This document shows, piece by piece, positions 1 to 18,951 of a stretch of 64,000 bases of DNA (position 1 is its first letter; every line of letters starts with the position of its first letter). The DNA is from Glandiceps talaboti. Its lineage: Eukaryota > Hemichordata > Enteropneusta > Spengelidae. The translations under genes and the position numbers were made by a program. Under the pieces are notes generated by a model. That model was not told the origin of the DNA. It saw only the letters and a list, made by a program, of their open reading frames with translations, and did not search any database. The DNA lies in assembly GCF_964340395.1 (NCBI RefSeq), contig NC_135560.1:19573598-19637597 (forward strand). The letters run 5' to 3'.

Positions 1-120
1 AATCAGTAATGAATGTTTTAGATTTTAGTGAATGGGCATTCTGATTTACTATTTTATTGAAGATTCAAGTAGTTTTTTGTACTGACTTACTACAGTTACA
101 AAAACAAATACAGAGCTGAT

Positions 121-450
121 TTATTGGAAGTGTACAAACGTTTTCATGGCCTTACTCTTGTTGATCCAGCTGTATTTTCAAAGTATCTACTTCCAAAGCA
201 AGAGAACACAGTTTGAAATTGTTCAAGGGCAGATCTAGATTTGTTATATCCAAATAGTTTTTTCCATTCAGCGTCACGTGTAGTAGAATTTGGAACAGTT
301 GACCAGAAAGGGTTATTGCCACTTCATCAGTGAATAATTTTAAGGCTTGTATTGATAACCACTTCAGAACAGTGAGGGGTCTCAGTTTACAAAAGCATCA
401 TTGACTTCTTACCCAATGTAAATTTCACTATAAATTCACAGTTAGTAACA
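121..450 (+). pseudogene. Unidentified decayed coding-like segment in an FKBP8 intron
   Basis: One plus-strand frame starting at 121 reads as protein-like for about 110 codons (for example LLEVYKRFHGLTLVDPAVFS, then DLDLLYPNSFFHSASRVVEF), but stops interrupt it at about 214, 334 and 379. I do not recognise the family. It lies antisense inside the intron that follows the last visible FKBP8 exon. Its later part (about 345-420) recurs in inverse orientation near 53,895-53,970, so it is probably a dead fragment of a dispersed element or retrocopy. The coding-like look could be chance. Confidence 0.25.
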
Positions 451-473
451 TAATTATCAAGAACATGCCTTAC

Positions 474-3182
474 CTCCTCAGCTTCTAGGATATTCAGCGC
501 TCTGAAATCCAAAAACAATGATGATTGTGAGATGTACGGTTTGTATTTATATATAAACTGGCCAACAAAATCAAAGAATGGTTTTTATGCAGTGATGAGA
601 TATGTGTTACACCACAATACATGTCTATACCTAATATTAGTGAATAAAATATAATTACACACACCAGTAGACAGGTTGATTTCTAAACACTGCCTTAATC
701 TATACACCCAATTTCTGCTCTCTCTGAGGTTTTATCTACATTATAAAATGATGGTACTGTATAGTAACCTAATCTATGTGTCAGATAATGTTACTAAAAA
801 TTTTATTACAAATATAAAAAAACATATAATTACTTTGTATACGAGTTAATAGCACTGGAATAGTCACCACGTAAATATAATTCATTGCCACGCTCTCTCT
901 TTTTATTTCTGAAAAAAAGAAAAAGAAAACATGTTTTTAAGTTTGTCTAATTATGTGCTATCAAATGTAATTAACTTTTACCAGACACAGATAGGGCCAC
1001 TATAAAGATATGACATACTGAAAGGTAATCTTTTTCTCATTTACCCTTACATGTAAAATATGGCAAGTTCTGAGATTAGTGTAGGAAAAATCACAAATAA
1101 AAATTATACGTTTAGAATTGTCTACATGAAAGTGATATGTGCATTCAGTGCTCAGTGAAATAGAGAAATTTGTCTGGTCACCCAAAAAGGTGAGTAGAAA
1201 TTCTGGTACACATCGTATTGATGATAATATGTTATGGCTTGGAATATAAATAATTTTGACCTTTATACGCTCTATTTATAGTTAGCGTGTAGAATTTGTA
1301 ACATAAATTAAAAAGACTAATTTTAGACTGTCTATAGTTTGTGATTTATATTATGTAAGTGATATCAGTATACCACTGTTCTCTGGAGACTTCATTTATA
1401 CAGCTACATTGCATTTTATATTTCATAAAGTGTGAAGAAATCAGCTATATAAAATATAAATATTTCTGAAACAGCTATGCTTGGACAGTGAATTTTATTG
1501 CGACTTCACCTCTGAGAAGTATGTCAACTATACACAAAGGTAAATATGATAAAGTTTCGATCATCCAAAACATTTTAAATACTTACTAATCTTAACTTGT
1601 ACAGGTATCATTCTAAAACTTTCTAATATCTCCCTAGTTAAACTACGAAACATTTGTGACATAAAAAATCAAAACGTTATTACCTCCAACAGAAACCCAG
1701 TCCAACTTACCCTAACTGAAGTCTTTCTGTACTATCAATCACAGCAACATCTGGTCCATCCTCAACTTTCAACAATTCCAACTCATATCTTAGCTTAGCA
1801 TCACTAGGTATATCAGGCTTTCTGTAGAAAAAATTGTGTATCCAACAAAGTTATTTATCATTTACAAAGATGTTTTATATTGAAGTATGCTTCATCAAGT
1901 GCCAACCACTGCATACAAGATGTCTAGCTAGTTTTTGCACTGAAGTAATCAAGGAGCAACCACTGCATACAAGATGTCTGGCTAGTTTTCAATGTAAAAC
2001 ATACCTTCTAAGTTTACCATAGCATTATCTAGCATCTCTTATCAATGTAAAACATACCTTCCAAGTTCACCATAGGCATATCTAGCATCTGTTATCAGTG
2101 TACACACTTCTCCTAATTCCATCAATGCAACAGCTAGATCAAAAGCTGTAAAGTAATATTGTAAGAAATGTTTAATAAAAACTTTGTGAAAACAGCAACA
2201 ACAAACTTGGAAATATAGTGTGTCTCAATAATCTATTTATTTTGCCAAAAAATTTGACTGGATTTAGTTTGTATTGATGATGTTATTTAAATCCACATTT
2301 TGATAGCAGCAGCATCATTTTGTGATATTTGTCTGCTTCCTACATAAATCACCTCCAGCTTCCTCAGTAATCCAAAAACAGATCTATTGCTCTATCTCAA
2401 ATCTGAAGATAGTATCTGATACCTGGTAGACATTTTATATTGGTAGATAATGAATATGATTTTAAGCACCATGGCATTGGCTATAGTCCACACATGTACA
2501 ATGTGTCAATTTTCAATATAAATGTACTAAAATACACATTGCAGTAAGGTGCAGACGTCTTTTAGTAAAGGCAATGATTATATATTCCAAGCAATGTAAA
2601 GGGTTTTAATCCAAGCAATGGTTGATATTCAATTGATTCATCTACAAGTTGAGATACAAACATATATTGTACATTACCAGTTATGACATCACCATCTCCA
2701 AGTATAAACTGTAAGGATGAATGTTCTTCAACTTTGTTATCATTTTCTAAATAACCTTCACATCTAATTGTGACCATTTGTCCTCTTACTGGTCGACTGT
2801 CGATACCCTTGCCTTCTTTTATAACTTTCTTTTTTAATAAACCATAGCCAAGAATGTCCATCCATTCCTCTCTTTCCTCTTCATTATCACCATCTTTTGT
2901 GGATTCTTTATCAGTTATGATTTCTTCAACTCTCTCCTCTTTTTTCTGCTTCTCATTGTCTTCATTTTTACTACTTTGGTCATTATCAGGAAGTCCATCA
3001 CCACTACCCCCATTATCTTTCACTGCACTGCCACTAGAATCCTTAGGTGTACTATCATCATTGCCTGTTGCCTGGCAACCACTATCCTCTGCATCATTAA
3101 TTACATCTATGGCTTCCCTGTCACCACCAGCATTCTCATCAATAATGCCTGTTGTCATGGTTTCTTCCTTTGAATTTTCCAT
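474..3182 (-). CDS. FKBP8: FKBP8-like peptidyl-prolyl isomerase (C-terminal part beyond the window)
   Basis: FKBP8 (FKBP38) is a membrane-anchored FKBP/TPR co-chaperone of mitochondria and ER that works with Hsp90 and Bcl-2. Coding exons on the minus strand are 3182-2678, 2145-2058, 1821-1711, 908-834 and 501-474. All have AG/GT boundaries and matching phases, giving 269 codons so far. Residues 1 to about 105 are acidic and low in complexity. The FKBP domain starts at EEWMDILGYGLLKKKV and continues through LGDGDVIT, then FDLAVALMELGEVC and AYGELGR. TPR1 begins at RERGNELYLRGDYSSAINSY and continues as ALNILEAEE. The remaining TPRs and the tail anchor must lie left of position 1. The start ATG is 14 nt inside an exon whose acceptor is at 3197. 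A strong donor (GAAG before gtaagt, exon end 5325) marks a probable 5' UTR exon beside the PGGT1B start. The identity is secure; the upstream UTR exon is inferred. Confidence 0.9.
1989..2097 (-). repeat. 53-bp tandem duplication of an FKBP8 exon end with its splice donor
   Basis: Positions 2043-2097 hold the last part of the FKBP8 exon (DARYAYGELG) plus its donor. Positions 1989-2043 are a tandem copy about 53 bp away that has drifted. The copy keeps a donor-like GAAG/gtatgt at 2005/2004, but the exon part now carries an in-frame stop. Two further copies of another motif (ACCACTGCATACAAGATGTC) follow at about 1904 and 1959, again about 54 bp apart. Confidence 0.75.
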
Positions 3183-3695
3183 AACAAGGTTTTTATCTGA
3201 AATGAGGGGAAATAACAATCTATCATATTTACTAAGAAATAGTACGATATGACAACTCAAGTATTGCACTAACAGAGGAGGTAAATCTGGTAAAATTTGA
3301 ACAGACTTCTAAACCTTATATGATAATTTTGGTTGGAAACTCCAAGAAAAATACCTGGTAAAAATGGGTTAGATTTCATGACAAACATTTCTAGGCAACA
3401 TCACAATTACCAGTAAACTGAATGTTGTATTATACACAGTTCAGTCAATATCCTCATTTTTTGTATGGCGTAGGTAAAACAAGACATATCTGAGGCCAAA
3501 TTTTGACCATATTGCACCTTCAATGAGTTCTTGATCAAAACAGTCCATTTCATTCTGAAATAACTTTGAGGTATTGTTTGGAGATTTTTGTCAAAAAAGT
3601 ATATATTTGTGGCTTTAGTGGAAGAACTTTCCGTGGGAAACAATTTATTTGTCAAATGAATGCTTTATGTCCTTTAGAAATCATTACAAACATTT

Positions 3696-4160
3696 GGTTG
3701 TTTGCTGTCTTGTTTTCACAGAAATCACAATTCAATCACTTTTCAATGGTGTTTAACAAAGTGGCTGTTTGCTATCTTGTTTTCACGGAAATCACAACTC
3801 TATCACTTCCCAACACTGTTTCACAAAGTGGTTGTTTGCTGTCTTGTTTTCATGGAAATCACAACTCTATCACTTTCCAATGGGTGTTTACAAAGTGGTT
3901 GTTTGCTATCTTGTTTTCATGGAAATCACAACTCTATCACTTTTCAATAGTGTTTCACAAAGTGGTTGTTTGCTATCTTGTTTTCATGGAAATCACAACT
4001 CTATCACTTTTCAATGGTGTTTAACAAAGTGGTTGTTTGCTATCTTGTTTTCACAGAAATCACAACTCTATCACTTTCCAATCGTGTTTCACAAAGTGGT
4101 TGTTTGCTATCTTTTCATGGAAATCACAACTCTATCACTTTTCAATGGTGTTTAGCAGTG
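3696..4160. repeat. Minisatellite, 67-bp unit, about 7 copies
   Basis: The segment GAAATCACAACTCTATCACT recurs about every 67 bp (near 3721, 3788, 3855, 3922, 3989, 4055 and 4120). Units differ by a few substitutions, and the last full unit is slightly shortened. Long open frames across it are a by-product of the repeat. It lies between FKBP8 coding exon 1 and the FKBP8/PGGT1B promoter region. Confidence 0.85.
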
Positions 4161-5325
4161 TTTGGTGGTCATTTTGAAATAAGCATGGATAAATCATTGG
4201 GTCACTTTGTTCTCTATTCTTAAAAATAGCATGATAAGCCCTCTTTTTTTTACTTGATTTGAACTGAGATTGGGTTGGAGATTTCAAAAACAAAGTAATG
4301 ATAAAAGTTTACCACATATATTCTGAGGTGCATGTGACAATATAAAGTGATATTTTCACAATATTCTATTATCAGCTGTGCATATCTATTTTTTTGTTTG
4401 TTTTTATTTTAAATTTAAAGTCTGTTTTATTACTATGCTTTTTAAAATTTTAAAAATGTAATTTTCACTTCATCACATTGGATAGATAATCTTTCCAAAC
4501 TTTCATCAGGCATATTTCAAGAAATAAAATGATCACAGTGAAACAAGTTTACAACTATTAAAGGCTCACTGGGCAACTAATGAAAAATTTGTGAACACGG
4601 ATTTCGCTGCCCGTACTATATTTAGATATTTGTCTGCTCCAGCCTGCTACATATAATGTTAAGAGAATTCTATGATTTGCATATCAATTTCAGGTTTCTC
4701 AATCAGCCATTTCTAATTATAGCAAACAACCAGCACTTCTTGCACAGTAGTCTCCATATCACTATGGCAACCAGTTATTGTTCTATGTATTTTGTTAACC
4801 AAATTAAAAATCATTTACACCAAATAATTTTCTTTGTATGTTTGAGAGTAATCTGAATACGAAATGATTTGAAATAAAAGAATATCATTTTTTTACTATT
4901 ATTTGTCTCATCCTCAAAATGATTTTTTGATAGATTAATAGTTATTTATTTTTTGTACCTACAATTTTAATCAGTTAATAGCTCATATATAAACGAAACT
5001 GAAAGTAAAAAAAGAAAAAATCAAGTTTTGAAAACAGAAACATTAACATATATAGCTATCAAATTAATATTGCGCTTAGTACAAACACTAACATTTTCCT
5101 GCACCTTATAAAGCCAATAACAACTGTGTAAGAGAAACACATGTAATATTGAGCAGACTACATTTTACAAATCCAAGGACCTTTGTACTTTGCAATGCAA
5201 AATATTGTTTTGAACTTTCTTCACGAATAGTGGACGATTCTTTTCGTTGAGTGTATATTTACATTGGTCACAACGACGTGATTTTCATTTATAAGTCACA
5301 CATACCTGCCTACTCACCACTTACC

Positions 5326-11906
<6,581 letters not shown>

Positions 11907-12257
11907 TGGCAATGTTTAACATTTTCTCAATAATCTTTCTACCATGTTATGCCATCGACACTAATATTATTCTGTACAGTGGTCATATCAAAGTGAATTA
12001 TTGTAGTTCACTTGTGAGTTGTTTGTACGCCACTTCTAGGCTGAAATAGGTTCATTGTGCATCGGCAATGAAATATAGAAATTCTGTGTACATTTTGAAT
12101 GTAATGTTTGAACATACTAAAGTAAAAACAACTGTTTTATCTAAATTATGCAAATTCAAATTATGAGTACACCTTCTATTAAATGTTGATACCAACTTGT
12201 GTGAAGTAAGTCACTGTATGGTTGATTGATCATGTGATTTGTTATGTATTGGAGGTA

Positions 12258-12693
12258 TGTAAAAGGGTATGTACAATGTTAAACTAAGACTATGAACTGA
12301 GAGTTTCAGTTGGCAAAAAATTGCCATCTGAGACCAGTCTCGGTTTGCCAGTCTCAGATGACAACAAAAAAACATCTAGCTGAGACCAAACAATCATGAT
12401 CTGAGACCAGCTGGCCTCAGTTCGCAAAAAGGACCTATCTGAGACCAGCTGGCCTCAGTTCACAAAAAGCACCTATCTGAGACCAGCTGGCCTCAGTTCA
12501 CAAAAAGCACCTATCTGAGACCAGCTGGCCTCAGTTCACAAAAAGCACCTATCTGAGACCAGTTTCAGTTTACAGCAATCTCAGATCATGTTGTTTTGCG
12601 AACTGAGGTGAGTCTCAGCTAGATGGTTTTTTTTTTGCAAACTGAGACTCTCAGTTCATGGTCTCAGTTTAACATTTTAGGTACCCTACATTG
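12258..12693. mobile_element. Foldback element with inverted ends and an internal 38-bp tandem array
   Basis: The left end (AATGTTAAACTAAGACTATG followed by AACTGAGAGTTTCAGTT) and the reverse complement of the right end (AATGTTAAACTGAGACCATG followed by AACTGAGAGTCTCAGTT) form inverted repeats of about 60 bp. Between them a 38-bp unit containing GAGACCAGCTGGCCTCAGTT is repeated at 12439, 12477, 12515 and 12553. No coding capacity is seen, as expected for a non-autonomous foldback/MITE. I could not define a target-site duplication. Confidence 0.7.
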
Positions 12694-15125
12694 TAACGTA
12701 ATTACAAAGTAGTGTGTTCTTGCTTTCAACAACCTTACAAAGAAAATATTCCAGGTACATTCCTATGATTTATGGACCAAACTATGAATTTGACTTGAAT
12801 TGAAAACTGGTTGTTGTAATGTAGTATGTGGGTACCAAACAATAGTGCAATAGAGGTGTCCAGTCAGTCAAACTAAATGTTTTAGGTTATTGTCTCATTT
12901 GTCTTATGTAAAATATAATAACATAATTCGTTCAAATTTTGACAAATTAATTTCAAAAACAATTTCATAGCATATTGGAAAAATAAGAAAGGAAGGTAAA
13001 AATTTGCAAATATAAGGAATAAATAGATGATAGTGATTGACATTTTTTAGTAATAAACAGGTATGGGCATAATTATTTGTAATCCAATTTTGAAAGTAAG
13101 CATATCAAAATTCATTAGATAAATCACACTGTTAATTATCATCGACTATTTGGTAAGAAATGTAGCTGTACACTGGAACATCTGACTGTAAAATGTTGGT
13201 ACAAGTGTATGTTTGCAGATAGAATTTATTGAAAATTAACTTTTTTTGTACTTTTCGTCATCTTATTTTGTTTTAAATAAATATTTTTATATGAAAATCC
13301 TTTGTCCCTCTACAAGCCTTACTTTGTATGCTAAAAAGTTATTTTTAATGATAGACTTGGCAATATACTGTCAATGTGTAATGTCTTCTGTATAGTAGAA
13401 AGCAATTTGTGTTTGTAATCGTGAAAACAAATTCTGTCAATCTGTCATTGGGCATGTCTTCTGTATAATTGAGAAACTAAATTTATGTGTTTGGAGAATG
13501 AGAGAAAATGAATAGCACACATCTAATCTCACAGAATCATAGATTTGGAGAAGAAAGTGGTGGTAATTTATATGAAAGTAAAATATACAACAAAGTAGCC
13601 TTCATCTACATTAGTGGATACCAAATCAGTTAGCAAAGAGCTACTTTGCTCTATATTTTAATTTGTGTTCTGCAAAATCCATACTGGGAGTATAGAAATA
13701 TTCTGCAACCTGATCAGGTCTGGTCTGTACTACATGTGTACAAATTGTTTTTGTCTGAAAGTTCCAATCACCTGGTCTTACTTTGCAACCTTTCATATTT
13801 GGTCATCCAAAGTTATTACCAGTTGTATTATAGGCTTGGGGAATTGTGTCGTGTGTGTGTGTCTGTGTGTGTGTGTGGAGGGTGATGACGAGGTTTGTAA
13901 AAGTTCAAACAATCTTCTCCTTTGCAAAAGTGAGTCAATACAAGATACAAGAAAAGACATGTTTACATTTGTTTATAAGTGTACATTTTATTATACAGTA
14001 CATGACTGATGGTTCCATGGAAACTTGCCCACTATACTAAGTTCAATGGCATGATGGTTAATTCACTACATTCAGTCTGCAAATGTAGAAAATGCAACGC
14101 AAGAACAATATAAAAATTGAATTTCTGTAAAGAATCATGATTACAAGTTTTTTTTTCTTTTTTACAAATATGGCAGGAATGGGATGTTGTAATGAATTTG
14201 CTTCTATTAGGAAAGTGACAAGTACTATCCCATTTCTCTGTGCAAACTCAATCATATACTTTTAATAGGATCAACCAATACTTGATAGTAAACTTACATT
14301 TGTTCCAAAGTTTTACAGCTTTGTGGTGGTTTTTAATTTGACACTGACTTTGGAAGGCCATGGTACAAGGGCATCAAAAAGTACAAATTATTGAAAACTC
14401 TACGTATTACAATTCTGATACTATAGCTACAAACATGATTTCACTTAGCTAACATCTAATTTAGCTATCGGCAATGTACAAAACTGACAACGATGCATTG
14501 GAACATTCTACATCAGCTGATTAGACACACTTTGACCCAATGTTGGGAGCAAGATGTGCCATCATTTACTATCTGATGTGTTGTCTGTTTATGAATGATG
14601 ACGTGAGAACCACACCAAAGTTTGGGTGGGCCTGAAGAAGTTTGATCTGTTGGTAATTTACAATATTTTCTTAGGATCAAAATAATTATCTCAGTCCTCT
14701 CTCTAAATAAAATGTTAAGTTAACCTATGAGTGTAACTGATGAAAGAACACAAATCAAAACAAAATTTCATGTATTTGGCATAACACACACAAATTAAGA
14801 TGTACACCATACACTGTACCATCATTTGTCCTTCACTTCTGATATAAAATTTGGTGTCTTGTATCAATGGCATGTTATTTCATGGTAAGAGTTCTCCCCA
14901 AGCTGTTCAGCACTGGTCGTCATTACATTATGTCCTCGGTACTGGTGACTATATGCACTGAAGTGCATGAATACTACCGGTAGTGATAGCGAAAATGCTA
15001 TTGCATACGTATATGCAAATGATATACAAATGAGTATGTGGTCGTTCTTGTACATCGCAAGATATGCACAGTATGATTTTGTTTCAGATAAACATATGTA
15101 ATAACCACATGACATGTGAGTGCCA

Positions 15126-15245
15126 GTATGGGTTCTCTGGGTATTAGCACTCATGTTTGCAGTATTTTCTGCAGCACTTTCACTCACTATGTTCATAAAA
15201 ATACGACTGCAGAGAACACTGCAAGCACTTGTGGAAATATCCAGA
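15126..15245. repeat. Imperfect inverted repeat (hairpin)
   Basis: GCACTCATGTTTGCAGTATT followed by TTCTGCAG pairs imperfectly with CTGCAGAGAACACTGCAAGC followed by ACTTGTGG about 50 bp later. This makes the antisense and sense open frames here resemble each other. It is probably a small foldback remnant. Confidence 0.5.
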
Positions 15246-15624
15246 GCATGCCACACTTGCACACATGCAATGGGGTTCTATTAAAGTTTCGACTAGCACT
15301 TTAAATTATAAACTTGATCATAACCTATAATTGACTTTGAAACTGATTTCCATAATTAATTAGTTCATTAATTAATATCAATAAGTAATGACTTATTCCT
15401 GACTGATCAGAACTTCTTTGAAACCAGAAAGAACCATGTTCATGAGAACCCATAACATTGACCCATAGAGTACTTCTCTAATCTCCAACCAGAAAGTGCA
15501 AGCAAGACAGTGCATATGTTCTGGTTAAAGTAGATTCAGCATTATTTACACATGCTATAATGAAGTTAAATGAACCAATTATGAAAGAAATCTGATAAAC
15601 TGAGCTGTGACAGCATCAAAAATG

Positions 15625-15813
15625 TCAAACAGAAGTCGTGCTTGCCATGGGGTGCCCCTCACTGTCAAAGTAAACTGAATGCAAATCTCCTGTATCATAG
15701 TGTGGGGGTTGCAGTGCTGAATACATGATTAATATTGAGAAAACAGCTACACACAGTATTATGTACACTAGTATGGAGGGTATGCTATCTTGGTATTGCA
15801 ACTGGTTTTCCAT
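15625..15813 (-). CDS. Possible small single-pass membrane protein (62 aa)
   Basis: This is an uninterrupted ORF of 62 residues. It has a short polar N-terminus (MENQLQYQDSI), one very hydrophobic stretch at about residues 12-33 (PSILVYIILCVAVFSILIMY), and a polar tail rich in Asp, His and Ser (HYDTGDLHSVYFDSEGHPMA). This is the layout of known small integral membrane proteins, though I do not recognise a specific family. It lies 280 bp downstream of the ENSA stop on the same strand, so it could be a separate gene or an ORF inside the ENSA 3' UTR. Its composition is more protein-like than neighbouring shadow ORFs. Conservation would decide. Confidence 0.35.
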   Translation of the reverse strand: MENQLQYQDSIPSILVYIILCVAVFSILIMYSALQPPHYDTGDLHSVYFDSEGHPMASTTSV

Positions 15814-16091
15814 TGTATGCTATAGTGTGACTGTACAAATTCATTCCGATGTTTAAGTTGTCCACTGCCATGATTATTAAAATTGACTGGTATAGGTAGT
15901 TCCAGTGCACTTGATGTAAACTAGACTTCAAAAATAGTTCTGAAAGTCACAAATGTTGTGTTCCTCTTGATTGTTCATTACTTTCACTGGCATAGTAAAC
16001 CTTTCAATAATTCTTAGGACTTGGTGTTCTACACAGTTCTGCTTTGTACCAAGGTTTACTCCAGTCTTTGTTCGTGAGGGGAGAGGGTCAA

Positions 16092-18441
16092 CTATGTCGC
16101 TAGTTTGCTAGTCATTAATGATGATTTCCTCTGTGGTATGTCGTTTGGTGTTGGAATGGTGTCTCCAGTCTGTAGTTGTGGTGGTAATGGCAATTTCTCA
16201 TTAGATGGGGGTGTGTTTTTCTGCTTTGCTGTTTGCTTTGCCATGTTGTAATCTCCTGAATCAAAGTATCTCTGTGAAGAGTACAAATTGTATACGTGTA
16301 AACTTTGATGGACAAGATGATCTGCTTTTTCTGGCAAGGAAAAATTTATATGTTTAGTTGTTAGATCAGCTTTGTCATACAGTAACATGCCAAACAAGTG
16401 GTTACTGGTTACCAACTACAAGCTATGATACTTGCACTTCAGGAAAATAATTATCCTTATAATGAATTTTTCATACTTCAAATTCAATTACCTTACTGAT
16501 TGTAATTCTGTGATTTCAAACATCTGAAATCAAGGGGATCAAGTAATTGCATGGTACTACTCAATGTTTTGAAAATTATTGGCCAAATGTATCACATTTA
16601 CAGTACACCATATTAACCATTAACTTGCCAAGTGTATGAATCTATGATGTTTACAAAATATGAACTAATGGAATGGAAAGGACAGGCAAAATAAACCTCT
16701 TCAATGACTACATGACTCCTACTTACTCCTTTTTGCAGTCTTTTCCTTAAGAAGTCTGAACCACCAGGTCTCTGTGCCATGGGATACTTGGCTTTCAGTT
16801 TCGCCTCTTCCACCTGTTCAGGAGATACTTTCTGCAATGAAATAGCATTAACATGTACATTAGGCATACAGCTAGATATCTAAAAGATACAAATTACAGG
16901 CTATGTCAAACAAGTTCTGTTACAGGGTTTGTCAAGTCAATTTGATAATATTTCAAAGCTGTATTCACATGTAACTGGTCTGTTGTTACAGGTATGTATA
17001 CAGATGTGTAATTTCTGACTACAGATTGTGGTGACCATATAAATTGTAAATGAAACACTGACGTGCAGTATTTCACACATGATAAAAGTGACATGGTCTG
17101 TAAATTTAGCAAGCTTTCAAATCCTTTTCAAATGAGTTACAGTAATATACTATTTCATAAATTGTATTGAATTGTTACCTAAATTGGATAGAAAGGTTTA
17201 CCAATGCATTTAAAGTATATTATAAATATTCAACAGGAACGACAATTTGTGTCGATTACATGTCAGTATTTTTGCAAAGAGCCCAATGGTAAATAGGGTT
17301 CCCAAACAAAATTACCATAGACTGTATGGGGAAACACTGTTGTTTTTATCGCTTTCTCCCTTTCTGTTACCAGGGTTTCCCCAATGTTAGCAAAACCACT
17401 GAATATAGAACATCCACCATAGGTATACTGATTCCTCTTGGATGCAAGAATAATGTATTGAAGTAGGTTTTTTAAAATCATATTACAGGGTAAATATAAT
17501 CTCAATTATTTATTTTGTCAGAATGAGGTTTTTAGTGCATTTCCTGGGATCATCAAATGTTACTATTTGATGAATTTGGTTGCACTTTATGGCATGAGAT
17601 TACATTTCAGGTCAAGAAGTCTCTTTATGCTTCTGTGACATACATCTGTTGTTAATAATTAACGTACAATAGCACACACAGGTGATCTACAATCTGAAGT
17701 AATAACATCTATGTCAATTCTGTCAGCCAATAATTAATTCATATTGTGGAAATAGTGACTAATGAGAAAATGTCTCTCTGCCTACCTAAAATAACCCATC
17801 AGTGGCAGTAGGAAATAAAAGCAATGGCCATTACAAAACAAACACAATCAGCTGAAAAGCAGGTCAAACCTTCACTTGTCAGGATTGCCTCATTTGCATA
17901 ACTGAACACCTAATTTAAGTATATCAACAATTAAAAAAAATCCAATAATTAATTTAACTTGATATTAATTATGCCACTGTTTGTTAATCAAAGTACTTTG
18001 ATGGACATGCAAAAGGCTCTGCGTTCTAACATTCAATTATTATAGATACATAAACATTCAACATATCTGACTCGTGTTTTCAGCACTTACAACGGTTTTG
18101 CGATATATATATATACATAGGCATGTTTATAGGGCTTGGAGAAACCATTTGTACTTCAGTTCACATTAAACGCAATAAACAAAAAGGGCCGTTGTGAACT
18201 ATCAGTTCTCTGCATCTAACAACCCCTATGGTTCACAAGAGCCACATAACGGCTGAAATATTATAAAACACTATCTATCACCGACACAGTTCTCAACGTC
18301 AAAATCTCTAGATTCAACTCGGCTCGAACTACTTGTTATGAACGGCTATTTCTCAATGTTAACCATTCAGTCGCTAAATTCGCCAACGTCATTACGTTCT
18401 TTTCTTTCCCTCACCTCTTCGATAGTCATTTCGGACGACAT
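16092..18441 (-). CDS. ENSA: Alpha-endosulfine / ARPP-19 (PP2A-B55 inhibitor)
   Basis: Endosulfine and ARPP19, once phosphorylated by Greatwall (MASTL), bind and inhibit PP2A-B55 to allow mitosis. Exons on the minus strand are 18441-18415, 16831-16727 and 16271-16092. They encode 103 residues (human ENSA 121, ARPP19 112). The first exon supplies only nine residues (MSSEMTIEE). The conserved core [10 protein letters not shown]...[15 protein letters not shown] lies in exon 2, and exon 3 begins [12 protein letters not shown]. The Greatwall-site serine of FDSGDY is Ser49. The C-terminal PKA-type site [10 protein letters not shown] is kept, with Ser95 equivalent to human Ser109. The protein ends at KLAT, slightly shorter than the vertebrate tail. 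The first exon lies 511 bp from the divergent PIGO start. The core is certain; the very short first exon is supported by a good donor (GAG/gtgagg) and matching phase. Confidence 0.9.
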
Positions 18442-18951
18442 CGTCGTTGCTTATAGGCGAAAACGGCAAAATATAACAATCGCAACGTCGTTGAAGGGAA
18501 GACCGCACAGCAACACTAGTGCAAATGAACGGGCTGCGGAGGACGTGACGTCACAGAACACACAATTATTGATAGGGTATATGTACACATCAAATATAAC
18601 AAAACGATCGCTGTAATTTCACTTAATCATATGAGAACTAAGAATAACTATGAATGTGCTTTTAAGGTAATGTTCCAAATACAATTTGGTAAAACAATAA
18701 GCATATTTCATTTATTACAAATAACTGTAAAACATGTTGTAAAATCACACCCCTTGAGCAAACAATGGTGACATCACCTACGGGGTATTCCAAAGTGTTT
18801 TGGATGGGTAAAAAGTGGCGAAATTAAAACTGAACAACCAAATCATCCAATATGGCTGCGCCCATGAAAACACAATTTTTTTGTATTTTGTCGCTCTTGT
18901 GAATGTTGTTCTCTGTATATTGTTAATGGAAAATCGAAATCTAAACCGAAA
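18442..18951. promoter_or_regulatory. Bidirectional promoter region, ENSA / PIGO
   Basis: Start codons of the divergent ENSA (minus) and PIGO (plus) genes are 0.5 kb apart. The interval and ENSA exon 1 carry more CpG (for example ACGACATCGTCG) than surrounding DNA, and a CRE-like TGACGTCA sits at 18545-18552. Both genes most likely start within it. Confidence 0.55.

Larger units (their letters stand above)
11907..15624. other. PGGT1B 3' UTR and intergenic DNA
   Basis: No recognisable gene lies between the PGGT1B stop and the small membrane ORF. Contents are a foldback element (12258-12693), an AATAAA at 13276-13281 that may end PGGT1B transcripts, a short (GT)n near 13,845-13,880, and an imperfect hairpin (15126-15245). 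Open frames at 13,646-14,040 and 14,864-15,262 look non-coding. Confidence 0.5.

Noticed and set aside
2854-3252. 132-codon plus-strand ORF over FKBP8 exon 1
   Set aside because: It is the antisense shadow of the acidic, low-complexity FKBP8 N-terminus. The minus frame matches a known family and is spliced correctly.
3566-4223. Several overlapping ORFs of about 80-150 codons
   Set aside because: All are different frames of a 67-bp minisatellite, with no non-repetitive protein sequence.
14864-15262. 132-codon minus-strand ORF
   Set aside because: It spans an inverted repeat, so sense and antisense frames resemble each other. The composition is not protein-like and no family is recognised.
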